From Sphingobacteriales bacterium (GTDB lineage Bacteria > Bacteroidota > Bacteroidia > Chitinophagales > UBA2359), in assembly GCA_016711285.1 (NCBI GenBank), contig JADJTG010000002.1, positions 434,001-498,000 on the forward strand: 64,000 bases of DNA. The letters are read 5' to 3'. The position numbers were made by a program, and so were the translations under genes. The notes beneath the pieces were generated by a model that saw only the letters and a program-made list of their open reading frames with translations, was not told where the DNA came from and did not search any database. This document shows positions 1 to 9,700 of the stretch, one piece after another; the first letter of the stretch is position 1, and each line of letters starts with the position of its first letter.

Positions 1-69
1 GAGCGCACCGAAACGTTGTACAAAAACCTGACTATGTTGGTCAAGTTGTGGATTCCAAATATTGTGCAT
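1..69 (-). CDS. 5' end of an unidentified gene, cut by the window edge
   Basis: A minus-strand reading frame opens with ATG at 69 and runs off the left edge without a stop; its first residues are MHNIWNPQLDQHSQVFVQRF. It lies just downstream of the GH9 gene and its terminator, in the same direction, so it would be a separate transcription unit. Only 23 codons are visible and I do not recognise the family. A competing plus-strand frame also crosses this stretch, so the call is weak. Confidence 0.35.
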   Translation of the reverse strand, partial: MHNIWNPQLDQHSQVFVQRFGAL

Positions 70-128
70 TGTAAAAAGTACAGATATGATTTGCGCACAA
101 AATTACGCATTTGCTGTTTCAGAATACG

Positions 129-164
129 CAAAAAAAACTGCTCCTTTCCGATGGAAAGGAGCAG
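129..164 (-). terminator. Intrinsic terminator after the GH9 gene
   Basis: A perfect 12-bp stem (CTGCTCCTTTCC at 138-149, GGAAAGGAGCAG at 153-164) with a GAT loop. Read on the minus strand it is followed by a run of eight T residues (plus-strand A-run at 130-137). It sits 37 bp past the GH9 stop codon. Confidence 0.85.
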
Positions 165-200
165 CCTTACTAATCAAAACAAGTAAATTGATACACTTCT

Positions 201-2843
201 TCAGCGTTTCATTATTTTTACATTATATGCAGAGCCATCTTCAAAATTTATTTTTGCCATATACAAACCGACACTCAAAGCGGCAGCATCTATACGCTCC
301 CCGCATTGGGGTGCATTGCGTTGAAGTATCAATTTTCCTTGTATATCAAAAATCTGCAACAAAACAGCAGGTTGGCGAAGTTGCAGCACAAAAATATTTT
401 CAAAAGGATTGGGATAAATAGCGGCGGCATTTCCGGCATTTATATTCATTAAGGCTTCGTCTTGGGCATTATCATTATTATTAAAAGTGCCGTTTTTAGC
501 ACCGCCGCAACCGTCTATATAAGCATGAAAATCGCAACCTTCCTCTGCCAAAAATCCCTCTGCCAAATCAATATAATTAGCGGCATCGTAAGTAAGTATG
601 TAGCTGCTGCCCACTTGCGCCGCCGAAATAATGTAGTCGGCGGTTTCAATTTTGGTGCTGCCGCTGCCGGTATAAACAGTGCTGCCATCGTTGTAGTCGG
701 GCAAGCAAACAGAAGGCACTATGAATTTTGACAACAATTTGATATACGCTGCCTGTGTATAAATTGCTATTTCAGTAATTTCCCACGAATTTTCGGGATA
801 GCTGGTGTTCCAATCGCGATAGCTTTTTTGTATAGGCTGGTTCAAAGGCGGCGTGAGGTCGGCGACAGTTCCGTTGTAGGGCGCACCATAAAAAGCAGCA
901 TCGGGTGCATAATCTTTATTAATGCCGCCGGGCATAAAAGCAGGCGGCGGTCCGTACAAAGAAGTTTGTGCATTATCAAAATCAGTGCCGTCGCCAAACC
1001 AACTGTGATAAATTTCATTCACCGATTTTTCTGCCCCGAAAGCGTCCATATTCGTCAAAAATGCGTAGCCGTGCGGATTGATACCATGGAAGAAATGCAA
1101 AAATCCGGCAGCCGCATTATCATAATTTGCAGCATTTCCGCTATCCAAACCATAATAATTCATATTTTGAAACAAATGCGCCGCCTGACCTTTAAACGTA
1201 TTACTGCCCCACACATAGTCGCCGTCTTTGAGATAGGCGCGATAAGCATCTGTTTGATTGACAAAAGCGGGCAGCAAATCAGCATTGTTGGCACTCACCG
1301 AAGTGATACAATTGTTTTTAATATTGGTTTTTACAGTACTCGTTGCTCCCAATAAATTACAATAATACAGCATTGTTTCATTAAAAACAGGCTCAAAAGG
1401 ATACCAATAGGTCCAAGCGTAGGGGTGCAATGCCGTATAGTTACTGTTGAAATATGTGCGATAAGTAGTATTGGCAGTAGCAGCGTACAAATATACTGCT
1501 GCACAGGTTTTTATGGATTGATGCCAATAATCGTGTTCACTTTGATTCCAAGTAAAAAAATCAGGGTTGGCACTTTGAAAACCCGCATTGTTGTAAATAG
1601 GTATTGAAGGATTAACGACCGTCCAGTTCCAAGCGCGAATAGCCCGATTACGGAGAGTGTCGGCGTATTGCGTCATAGAAGGAATGCTTGCAAACACTAC
1701 GGCAGCGTGCGCGAGCATACTGCAAGCGGTGCGCGTAGAAGCAGAATGAATCGGTCCATAAAAATGTGCAGCTGCATCGGCACTCGGCGGCGAAGCGGCT
1801 TGCCAATTATCTACCGACACTTTAATATGTACGCCGCCATCATTGCTGCCACCACCTGTATTTTGCATTTTCAACAGCCAGTCCAATTCCCATTTTACTT
1901 CATCTAAAATATCAGGCACACCATTGCCCGATTCGGGAATATCATTGTTGTCGCCAAATGCAGTGGGATTCTGTTCATAAGCCAGCAGCAAATGATGCAC
2001 AGGTGCATAAGCAAAAGGTACATATTTATTGTAGTCGCCGGCATCGTGCCAGCCGCCACTTACATCTTTGGCAGTAGAAGGTACAGGGTTGCTTATATCT
2101 AAGGCTTCGTAATCTTGCCCGCTTCCGACATGGCAGGCAGCATCGCTCCAATGTGCAGGCACATGTGGCTCGCTTTTGGGCGTACCACAGCGTTGATAAT
2201 ACAGCACACGCAGAGCTTCTTTCATTATATCATTATATACCTCATCTTGTATCCAAAAACTTTCGGAGCGTATGTTGTTGGCGGTATCGTAGATATAATA
2301 TTCGCCGGCGGTGGTGAGTGCGGAAAAATCAAACCACCACACATAATCGCCCGATTGCGTGTGCTCAACGCCGCCGCCCCAAGCAGTAATAGCCGCCGAA
2401 AACACCGCCGCATCATCGCTTTGACGGCGCACCTCGTAAGTGGCATCGGGTACAAAACTGTCGGGTGCATCAAAACCTGTGGCAGCTTGGCGAATAACGG
2501 CGATTTTCTCGTCATTGGGGCGATAGCCAAACTGGTCAATACGGATATGGTCATAATCCACCACAGGCGGCGTAGCACTACAAGAAGGCGGCGTATAAGG
2601 GTTGTAGCCGTTGATGTCGTATTGCTTCACGAAATCCCAGATTTCCTGATTGGTATTGAGTGCAGCTACGCCGATATTCCAGCCGTGCGAAGCGGCATTG
2701 GAAGTGATAACAACAACTTCGTTGTCGTTTTGGCAGTTGTTAAAGGTGATTTTATCCGTTCCGGTGACAGGCGTATTGGCGGCAATGGTATAGCCGCTAC
2801 AAGCTACATCGGCAAAATTCCAACTATAAGCAAAATAGGTCAC
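201..2843 (-). CDS. Glycoside hydrolase family 9 (endoglucanase) with T9SS sorting domain; C-terminal part of a bifunctional esterase-GH9 protein
   Basis: Secreted beta-1,4-glucanase of family GH9. In order: about 90 residues that are the C-terminal end of a PHB-depolymerase/feruloyl-type esterase (the SHGWN motif supplies its catalytic His, then an IWDF end), an Ig-like CelD_N domain (IRIDQFGYRPNDEKIAVI), then the GH9 catalytic barrel. GGWHDAGDYNKYV carries the catalytic Asp pair, HGINPHGYAFLTN and the GDGTDFDN segment form the active-site loops, and SWEITEIAIYTQAAYIKLL holds the catalytic Glu. The last ~75 residues (IYPNPFENIF to YNVKIMKR) are a T9SS type A sorting domain. The ATG at 2843 is an artefact of the upstream frame break: the same frame reads back as QGHPGAPDGVIDWPVTYF to about 2895, where the G/C-run segment begins. 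The true gene most likely starts at 3549. Confidence 0.9.
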   Translation of the reverse strand: MTYFAYSWNFADVACSGYTIAANTPVTGTDKITFNNCQNDNEVVVITSNAASHGWNIGVAALNTNQEIWDFVKQYDINGYNPYTPPSCSATPPVVDYDHIRIDQFGYRPNDEKIAVIRQAATGFDAPDSFVPDATYEVRRQSDDAAVFSAAITAWGGGVEHTQSGDYVWWFDFSALTTAGEYYIYDTANNIRSESFWIQDEVYNDIMKEALRVLYYQRCGTPKSEPHVPAHWSDAACHVGSGQDYEALDISNPVPSTAKDVSGGWHDAGDYNKYVPFAYAPVHHLLLAYEQNPTAFGDNNDIPESGNGVPDILDEVKWELDWLLKMQNTGGGSNDGGVHIKVSVDNWQAASPPSADAAAHFYGPIHSASTRTACSMLAHAAVVFASIPSMTQYADTLRNRAIRAWNWTVVNPSIPIYNNAGFQSANPDFFTWNQSEHDYWHQSIKTCAAVYLYAATANTTYRTYFNSNYTALHPYAWTYWYPFEPVFNETMLYYCNLLGATSTVKTNIKNNCITSVSANNADLLPAFVNQTDAYRAYLKDGDYVWGSNTFKGQAAHLFQNMNYYGLDSGNAANYDNAAAGFLHFFHGINPHGYAFLTNMDAFGAEKSVNEIYHSWFGDGTDFDNAQTSLYGPPPAFMPGGINKDYAPDAAFYGAPYNGTVADLTPPLNQPIQKSYRDWNTSYPENSWEITEIAIYTQAAYIKLLSKFIVPSVCLPDYNDGSTVYTGSGSTKIETADYIISAAQVGSSYILTYDAANYIDLAEGFLAEEGCDFHAYIDGCGGAKNGTFNNNDNAQDEALMNINAGNAAAIYPNPFENIFVLQLRQPAVLLQIFDIQGKLILQRNAPQCGERIDAAALSVGLYMAKINFEDGSAYNVKIMKR

Positions 2844-2850
2844 GGGCCAA

Positions 2851-3549
2851 TCAATTACGCCGTCGGGAGCACCGGGATGCCCCTGGAAAAACTACCCCCC
2901 GGGGGGCGGGGGGGAAGGGGGAAGGGGGCCCCCCCCCCAAAAAAGCCCCCGCCCCCCACCAAAACAAAAGTTCGTCATCATAGTACTGAACAACAGGATC
3001 GTTGATGGCGTGAATGTGCAAATACGGGATTCCGGCAGTAAGTACAGGATTCCAATAGCCGCACAAATTACCCGCTACCACGGCACGCGCTGCAATACCA
3101 GTGCTGTTTTGCGAAGCGAGATAATTAATAAAAAAGCCGCCGTTGGAATGTCCCGCCAAATACACACGATTCAAATCAATATTAAAGTCAGTGTTGAATT
3201 TGGTACGCAGTTGTTGCGTAAAAGCAATATCATCATTGGCGCAAGCTACACAGTTGGTGTTCCACTGATTGCCGGAGCAAGTACCGTTGGGATAAGCTAT
3301 TACAAAGCGTTCGGCATCGGCGATGCTTTCAAAATCAGTGGAGTTTTTCATACTATTGCCGGTGCCGCCGCTACCGTGGTACGCAATCAGCAGCGGATAC
3401 GAGCAGGCGGGGTCAAAATTAAGGGGCAAATAATAAGTGTAGGTGCGAGTAGTAGCCCCTACTAATACGCTACCTGTGCCCGTAGTGCCGCTTTGGGCAA
3501 GGGCAATTTGCGAAATAAAGAAAAGAAAAGAGAAAAAAATGGTTTTCAT
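2851..3549 (-). CDS. Secreted PHB-depolymerase/feruloyl-esterase-like (CE1/LpqC type) domain; N-terminal part of the esterase-GH9 protein
   Basis: N-terminal catalytic part of a secreted alpha/beta-hydrolase. A signal peptide (MKTIFFSFLFFISQIALA, cut near Gln19) is followed by the oxyanion motif YHGSGG near residue 58, the nucleophile elbow GHSNGG (Ser135) and the acid region AINDPVVQYYD (Asp184). The catalytic His lies beyond the break, in the frame of the GH9 gene (SHGWN). Meaningful protein ends near residue 193; what follows (GAGAFLGGG, then Pro/Arg-rich) is translated G/C-run sequence. Together with the GH9 part this would be one protein of about 1,110 residues: esterase, Ig-like, GH9, T9SS signal. 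Such a pairing fits plant-biomass breakdown, the esterase removing ester side groups and GH9 cutting glucan. Confidence 0.85.
   Translation of the reverse strand: MKTIFFSFLFFISQIALAQSGTTGTGSVLVGATTRTYTYYLPLNFDPACSYPLLIAYHGSGGTGNSMKNSTDFESIADAERFVIAYPNGTCSGNQWNTNCVACANDDIAFTQQLRTKFNTDFNIDLNRVYLAGHSNGGFFINYLASQNSTGIAARAVVAGNLCGYWNPVLTAGIPYLHIHAINDPVVQYYDDELLFWWGAGAFLGGGPPSPFPPAPRGVVFPGASRCSRRRN
2878..2960. other. Low-complexity G/C homopolymer segment, probable assembly artefact
   Basis: About 80 bp built mainly of runs of C and G (for example C6, G6, G7, C10) in a region otherwise of moderate GC. It interrupts the esterase domain between its Asp and His catalytic residues and shifts the frame by one. 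Coding sequence on both sides is clean. Best read as low-quality consensus or a collapsed region rather than real DNA. Confidence 0.7.
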
Positions 3550-3653
3550 TGCTTGTTCGGATTTTTATAAACAGAAAGATAGCATTAAAAAAGTACGGAC
3601 ACTCCTAAATATATAAAGAAGTGCCCGTTTTCTTTTGTAGGTAGTAAAAATTT

Positions 3654-5066
3654 TTATTTGGTTAAAATCATTTCTTTGGTGGCGGCATTGCTGCCATCTA
3701 TGATGAGTGTATAAAAATAAGTACCTGCTACCAACTCGCTACCGCTAATGGTAGTAGTAGAAAATCCTTTGTTAAGGTTGATGCTCTTTACTACTTTGCC
3801 GTCAAGGGCGGTAATTTGAAGTTGTGCATTGCCGGCTTCTTCGGGCACATAGTGCTGAATAATGGTTTTGTTGTAAAAAGGGTTGGGTGCGTTTTGCTCC
3901 AAACGGGCGGCATTGCTGTAATTGCCGTTGCTGTTAATCAAAGAGCCTGTTTCGGTTTTGTCGCTCAGACAGCAGTTTTGCATAGCAGCGTTCATTTTTT
4001 GCACCATTGCACGCAACTCTGTCATTTCACTTTCAAGCGCGCTTATTTTATCCTTCAACTCGCTGTTTTCAGCTTTGGTGGCATCTCTTTCGCTTGCCAA
4101 CTCTTTCACCGCCTCCGAAATTACAGGAATAAGCATATCGTAATTCACCGCCAAAAAACCTTTGCCTTTGCCATCTTCCATCACGGCTTGCGGCACTACT
4201 TTTTGGAGGTCTTGCGCCAAATAACCGATATGTTCGCGCTCGTCAAAGTTGTATTCGGGAGCTTTGCTTCGGTCGTATTGATAGGTGTAGGCTTGTAGTT
4301 TGCTGATGGTTTCTAAAGCACTGCTATACTTTTTGATGTCTTTTTTGAAATTGCGGTCAGAGGCTGTCCAAACACCGTTTGTAATATAACCGACACCGCT
4401 TACATCTATATTGTAAGTTACCGAACCAGAGCTAATCCAATTAACACCCACAGCCGCCGAGCCAACTGTTCCCGCCGCGCCCGCTTGCAACCTTTTTATA
4501 TAAGTAAGTGATCCTCCTGCTACATCGCCGTGGTTAAAAGTGAATACATCGCTGGAAATAGGGACATTAAATTTAAAATTACCGCCATCTACGCCCAAGC
4601 TATAGCAGTTGGTGCTGGTAGAAGATATAGGGTTTCCGTCGTTCCAAATAATCACTTTGTTGTTATCCAAATTTGAATCCACAATAAAACGCCCCGAAGT
4701 ACCCACCCTGCCTGCAAAATAACCTGCCCAGTTATTAGTTGCTCCTGAGGCAGAGGCATAAATACCATAGCCTGTTGGCACGTTGGTATTATAAGTACCC
4801 GTAAAATACCCTGCATAGGGTGTGCCAGTGCCGTAAGAGAAGTTGCGGCTGTAAATACCGTAAGAATCCCCAGATCCGTCATTATATGTGTAATTATATA
4901 TGCCGTAGGTAGTGTAGGTATTATTTTTGGTATTAGTGATATAGGCACCGTAGCTGATGTCTGAGTTGTAATTGTAATCATTATCCACAACAATGTTGTA
5001 TTGTTGCGCCTGCAGATAAATTCCACAAAAAGCGAGAATAAAAAATAGTTTTAAAATGTTTCTCAT
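3654..5066 (-). CDS. T9SS-exported surface protein with S74 intramolecular chaperone domain
   Basis: 470 residues with signal peptide (MRNILKLFFILAFCGIYLQA). The N-terminal ~230 residues are Tyr/Asn/Gly-rich and beta-like. Residues ~236-320 form a peptidase S74 (endosialidase chaperone) domain: WTASDRNFKKDIKKY holds the Ser-x4-Lys dyad typical of the family, followed by REHIGYLAQDLQKVVPQAV. A coiled coil follows (VKELASERDATKAENSELK to MVQKMNAAMQ). The last ~80 residues (LEQNAPNPFYNKT to TKEMILTK) are a T9SS type A sorting domain. S74 domains trimerise and can release themselves from phage tail fibres; here the domain sits in a putative cell-surface protein. Transcribed on its own; substrate or partner unknown. 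Confidence 0.85.
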   Translation of the reverse strand: MRNILKLFFILAFCGIYLQAQQYNIVVDNDYNYNSDISYGAYITNTKNNTYTTYGIYNYTYNDGSGDSYGIYSRNFSYGTGTPYAGYFTGTYNTNVPTGYGIYASASGATNNWAGYFAGRVGTSGRFIVDSNLDNNKVIIWNDGNPISSTSTNCYSLGVDGGNFKFNVPISSDVFTFNHGDVAGGSLTYIKRLQAGAAGTVGSAAVGVNWISSGSVTYNIDVSGVGYITNGVWTASDRNFKKDIKKYSSALETISKLQAYTYQYDRSKAPEYNFDEREHIGYLAQDLQKVVPQAVMEDGKGKGFLAVNYDMLIPVISEAVKELASERDATKAENSELKDKISALESEMTELRAMVQKMNAAMQNCCLSDKTETGSLINSNGNYSNAARLEQNAPNPFYNKTIIQHYVPEEAGNAQLQITALDGKVVKSINLNKGFSTTTISGSELVAGTYFYTLIIDGSNAATKEMILTK

Positions 5067-5175
5067 GATAAATTTTTTTGTTTTGAAAGTAAATAAATAA
5101 AGTGATAAAAAATTGCTTGTTAATTATCGCTTACAAAGTAACAGCATATCTGCACCATATACAAAATAAAAATAG

Positions 5176-5183
5176 TATCTTTG
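5176..5183 (+). promoter_or_regulatory. Bacteroidota -7 box (TATCTTTG)
   Basis: TATCTTTG matches the TAnnTTTG consensus of the Bacteroidota primary sigma factor and lies 63 bp before the TTG start at 5246. I see no clear -33 TTG at the expected spacing. Confidence 0.45.
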
Positions 5184-5245
5184 TGATAAAAATAAAGCAG
5201 TTTTTTATACATAAATAATTCATTATCAAATATTTATACTAAAAA

Positions 5246-6691
5246 TTGAAAACACTCAAACTCATTGAAATTTTATTGCCCGATGAGCGCAAACTGCTCA
5301 AAAAAACAATAGCCGACAAAGGCAATAAAAAATTAGAGTTGCTGCTCCAAAAAATAATGACGGCACACGACAAACAAAACGATTTGCCACCGTCCGAAGA
5401 ATTGGTTTTACAGATATTCAAAACGCCATATAGCCCCAAAGCCGCCACCAATTTGCGCAATTTGTTCCGCTTAATCAATGATGAAATCAAAGTCATTTTA
5501 ATTGACAAGCAGCTGCACCACGACAATCCACACAGTTTGCGGCTGCGCCAGCATTTATTGCTGCAAGCTCTGCATCGGCGCAGTTCGTGGCAGTTTTATG
5601 AGCAACTGCTCAAAGAAGAATTAGAAACCTGTGCAGAAAATTTTGATTATTGGCATTATCTCTACCTCAGCAATAGCCTGTTGCGCTACCACATGGTGGA
5701 TTCGCTGGAAGAAGCCAAGCGATACGAGCAAGCTCATGAAGCCCTCCAAGCACAAACACCACATTATCAAACAGCCCTGAAAAGTTATATCGCCGAGCGC
5801 AATGTAATCATCACCGCCCTCAATTTCGGTATTCAAAGTCGTTTGGCACCTTTGGAATTATCCCCTTTGTTGCCGCCTTACCACGACGGCAGCAGCAGCG
5901 AAGCCAACCCCTATCTGACCTATATAGAGCGCAAACGAAAAATATACGACAACACAGAGCGCAGCGGCAAAACCGAATACATAAAGCAAAATATTGCATA
6001 TTTGGAAGAACAGCACTCCTACATGCTGCAAGCGGATAAATTCAGCACCTATTCCAACCTATTTGTATTATATATACTGCAAAAAGATTATCAAACAGCG
6101 CAGGAAATTTTGGAAAAACTGCTACCTCTCTCCGATATACTCGAAAATACAGTAAGCAGAGCCTTGCTCACACTTTCGCGGCTGAATATGTTGAGTTTTT
6201 GTTTGAAAAGTTTTCAATTTGAAACTGCTGCCCGTATTTTAAAAAGCGTACAAAACCATTTAGCGGAAAATCCTTATCAGTTACGCATTCGTTTTTTTCA
6301 AATATGGTACGCTATTTTTATAAAAGATAAAACAACAGTCCTGCAAACCATACAAATTATCCAAGCACAAGAAATAGACCGGCTCACAAAATTTTATTTA
6401 AAACTGATAGAATGTATTTTATTTTTTGAAGCCGCCGATTACGAAATGACCGCTACATGGCTGCATAATTTATCACAGAATATGCGCTACAATGATTTTC
6501 AAGATGAAAGTTTAGATAAATTTTTGGGTGTTTTCAGAAAAGCAGTCAAAGAAAAAAACGAAAGTATCAAAAAAAATATGCCGCTTTCTGAGGCTTTACA
6601 AGCAGAAATCAAAACATCTTACGACAACTGGGCGATGAACGGTTTTTATTCATTGCCTATTGCTTGGTTGTACCATCGTACTGCACTGTAA
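5246..6691 (+). CDS. Hypothetical alpha-helical (TPR-like) protein
   Basis: 481 residues, unrecognised. No signal peptide or membrane segment, so probably cytoplasmic. It is Leu/Gln/Glu-rich and helical throughout, with degenerate repeat-like helix pairs (for example YLSNSLLRYHMVDSLEEAKR and LQKDYQTAQEILEKLLPLS) suggesting a TPR-like solenoid. The frame begins with TTG followed by AAA ACA; no ATG lies nearby in frame, and the protein opens sensibly as MKTLKLIEILLPDERKLLKK. It is followed 76 bp later by a VPS10-type secreted protein in the same direction. Confidence 0.75.
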   Translation: MKTLKLIEILLPDERKLLKKTIADKGNKKLELLLQKIMTAHDKQNDLPPSEELVLQIFKTPYSPKAATNLRNLFRLINDEIKVILIDKQLHHDNPHSLRLRQHLLLQALHRRSSWQFYEQLLKEELETCAENFDYWHYLYLSNSLLRYHMVDSLEEAKRYEQAHEALQAQTPHYQTALKSYIAERNVIITALNFGIQSRLAPLELSPLLPPYHDGSSSEANPYLTYIERKRKIYDNTERSGKTEYIKQNIAYLEEQHSYMLQADKFSTYSNLFVLYILQKDYQTAQEILEKLLPLSDILENTVSRALLTLSRLNMLSFCLKSFQFETAARILKSVQNHLAENPYQLRIRFFQIWYAIFIKDKTTVLQTIQIIQAQEIDRLTKFYLKLIECILFFEAADYEMTATWLHNLSQNMRYNDFQDESLDKFLGVFRKAVKEKNESIKKNMPLSEALQAEIKTSYDNWAMNGFYSLPIAWLYHRTAL

Positions 6692-6767
6692 CAAAACACA
6701 AAACATCATACAAGTTTTTATTATTTTTGGCTTTTATTCATTTTATCATCATTCACTATCTATTTCT

Positions 6768-9700
6768 ATGTACAAAAAAATACTATGTTTTTTGTGGTTA
6801 GGTGCTACAATAACGGCTTGGGCACAAAAAAAAGATGAAAAGAAAGACGAAAAACTTCCGAAAGAGCCTTTTGTCAATGAAGACACCTACTCCGCACTCA
6901 ATTTTCGCAGCATCGGTCCTGCAGTTACCTCGGGTCGCATCTCCGACCTCGCCATTCACCCCACGCAACCACATATCTGGTACGTTGCAGCAGCTTCGGG
7001 CGGCGTATGGAAAAGCAGCAACGGCGGCACTACTTTTGAGCCGCTCTTTGATGAGCAAGGCTCTTTCTCTATCGGCTGCCTCACCCTCGACCCCAACAAT
7101 CCCAATGTGCTGTGGGTAGGCAGTGGCGAAAACAACAACCAACGCTCTGTTGCTTACGGCGATGGTATTTATAAATCAGAAGACGGCGGTAAGAGTTTTA
7201 CCAATATGGGCTTAAAAAACTCCGAACATATCGGCAAAATTGCCATTGACCCCCGCAACTCCAATACTATATATGTAGCAGCATACGGACCCCTGTGGTC
7301 GGCAGGCGGCGATAGAGGTATCTATAAAAGCACAGACGGCGGTAAAAACTGGAAAAAAATATTGGAAGTGAGCGAAAATACCGGATTCAATGAAATTCAT
7401 ATTGACCCCAACAACCCCGATGTATTGTATGCCACCGCACACCAACGCCGCCGCCATGTGTGGACTTATATCAGCGGCGGTCCCGAATCTGCCATTTACA
7501 AAAGCACCAACGGCGGCGAAACGTGGGACAAACTCAAAGGCGGCTTGCCCGCCGGCGATGTAGGACGTATTTCTATGGCAATACCCGCCGGAAATCCCGA
7601 CCTGCTCTATGCCCTCATTGAAGCCGACAACGAAAGTAAAGGTTTGTATCGCTCCACCAATCGCGGGGCAAGCTGGGAAAAACAAAGCAGCCACAGCACT
7701 GCCGGCAATTATTATTGCGAAATTATATGCGACCCCACCAATGCCGAGCGCATCTATTCAATGGATACCTGGCTGCAAGTGAGTCACGACGGCGGCAAAA
7801 CTTTTAAAAAAGTAGGCGAAAAAACCAAACACGTGGACAACCACGCTATGTGGATAGACCCCCGCAACCCGCAACACTGGCTCGTAGGCTGCGATGGCGG
7901 CTTATACGAAACTTACGATGCCGCCGCCACGTGGAATTTCAAAACCAATTTGCCCATTACACAATTTTATCGTGTGGCGGTGGACAATGCCGAACCTTTT
8001 TACAACATTTACGGCGGCACACAAGATAATAACACACTCGGCGGACCTTCGCGCACTTTCAGCGCATCGGGCATCACCAATTGGGATTGGTTTGTTACCG
8101 TAGGCGGCGATGGTTTTGAGCCCGCCATTGACCCCACCAACCCCGACATTGTGTATTCGCAGTGGCAATACGGCGGCTTGATACGCTACGACAAAAAAAG
8201 CGGTCAAATTATTGACATCAAACCGCAGGAAATGGAGGGCGATGCTGCTTTGCGCTGGAACTGGGACTCGCCGCTCGCCATCAGTCATCACCACCCCGAA
8301 CGCATTTATTACGCCGCCAACCGCCTGTTTCGCTCCGACAATCGCGGCGACTCGTGGACTGCCATCAGCGGCGACCTCACCCGCCAAACCGACCGCAACA
8401 AACTTCCCGTTATGGGCAAAGTGTGGAGCGTAGATGCCGTAGCAAAAAACCAATCTACCTCGTACTACGGCAATATCGTTTCATTCAGCGAATCGCCAAA
8501 AAACGAAAATATCCTCTATGCAGGTACTGATGATGGTTTGATTCAAGTGACGACAGATGGCGGCAAAAACTGGACAAAATATGAGCGTTTTGGCGGTATT
8601 CCCGAAAATACTTATATCAGCTTTTTGCTGGCTTCGCAATATGATGAAAATACGGTATATGCTGTTTTCAACAACCACAAAAACGGCGATTTCAAACCTT
8701 ATATTTCTATCAGCAAAGATAAAGGAAAAACATGGACGGCACTACAAAACAATCTGCCGGAGCGCGGCTCGGTGTATTGCATCGCCGAAGACCACAAAAA
8801 CCCCAATTTGTTGTTTGCAGGCACTGAATTTGGGGTGTTTTTCACATTAGACGGCGGCAAAAGCTGGCTGCAAATGAAAGGCGGCTTGCCCACCATTGCC
8901 GTTAAAGACATCGCTATCCAACAGCGCGAAAATGATTTGGTGCTGGCTACTTTTGGGCGCGGTTTTTATGTATTAGATGATTATTCTGTTTTACAAACGC
9001 TCAAAAAAGAGGATTTTGACAAAAAAGGAACTATTTTTTCTGTAAAAGATGCGCCTATGTATTTGGAACGTTATCCTTTGGGCGATAAAGGAAAAGGCGA
9101 CAAAGGCGATGCTTTTTATGTAGCTCCCAATCCGCCGGCAGGTGCAGTATTTACTTATTTTGTAAAAGATGATTATAAAAGCATTAAAAAATTGCGCAAA
9201 GAGCGCGAAGCCGAAATTTTGAAAAAAAATGGCACTATCTCCTACCCTACCAACGATAGCTTGCGCTTGGAAGACAACGAAGAAGCCCCTTATTTGCTGT
9301 TTGTGATACAAGATGATGCAGGCAATACCGTTCGTTCTTTGCGGGGTGCTGCAAAAAAAGGAATGGGAAGAGTTTCGTGGGATTTCCGCCACGAGATGAC
9401 CTCACCAACCACCTTACAAGCGGCAGAAACCGACAAATACGACCCGCCGCAAAGCGGTATGCTGGCAATACCGGGCAGCTACACCGTACAAATGCTCCTC
9501 ATTAAAAACGGCAAAAGCGAGGCTTTGAGCGAAGCCGTACCTTTCCGTATTTATCCTTTGATGCAGCGCACTTTGCCCGCCAAACAAAAAGAATACGAAA
9601 CATTTAGCAAAGAGTTGGCACAACTGCGCCGCACCATTGATGCCGCCGACAACTACCGCAATGAACTGGGCGAAAAAGTAAAACACCTCAAAGTGGCAGC

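Noticed and set aside
2115..3005. A 296-codon plus-strand frame opposite the esterase-GH9 gene
   Set aside because: Antisense shadow of well-supported coding sequence that reads through the G/C-run segment; no family features.
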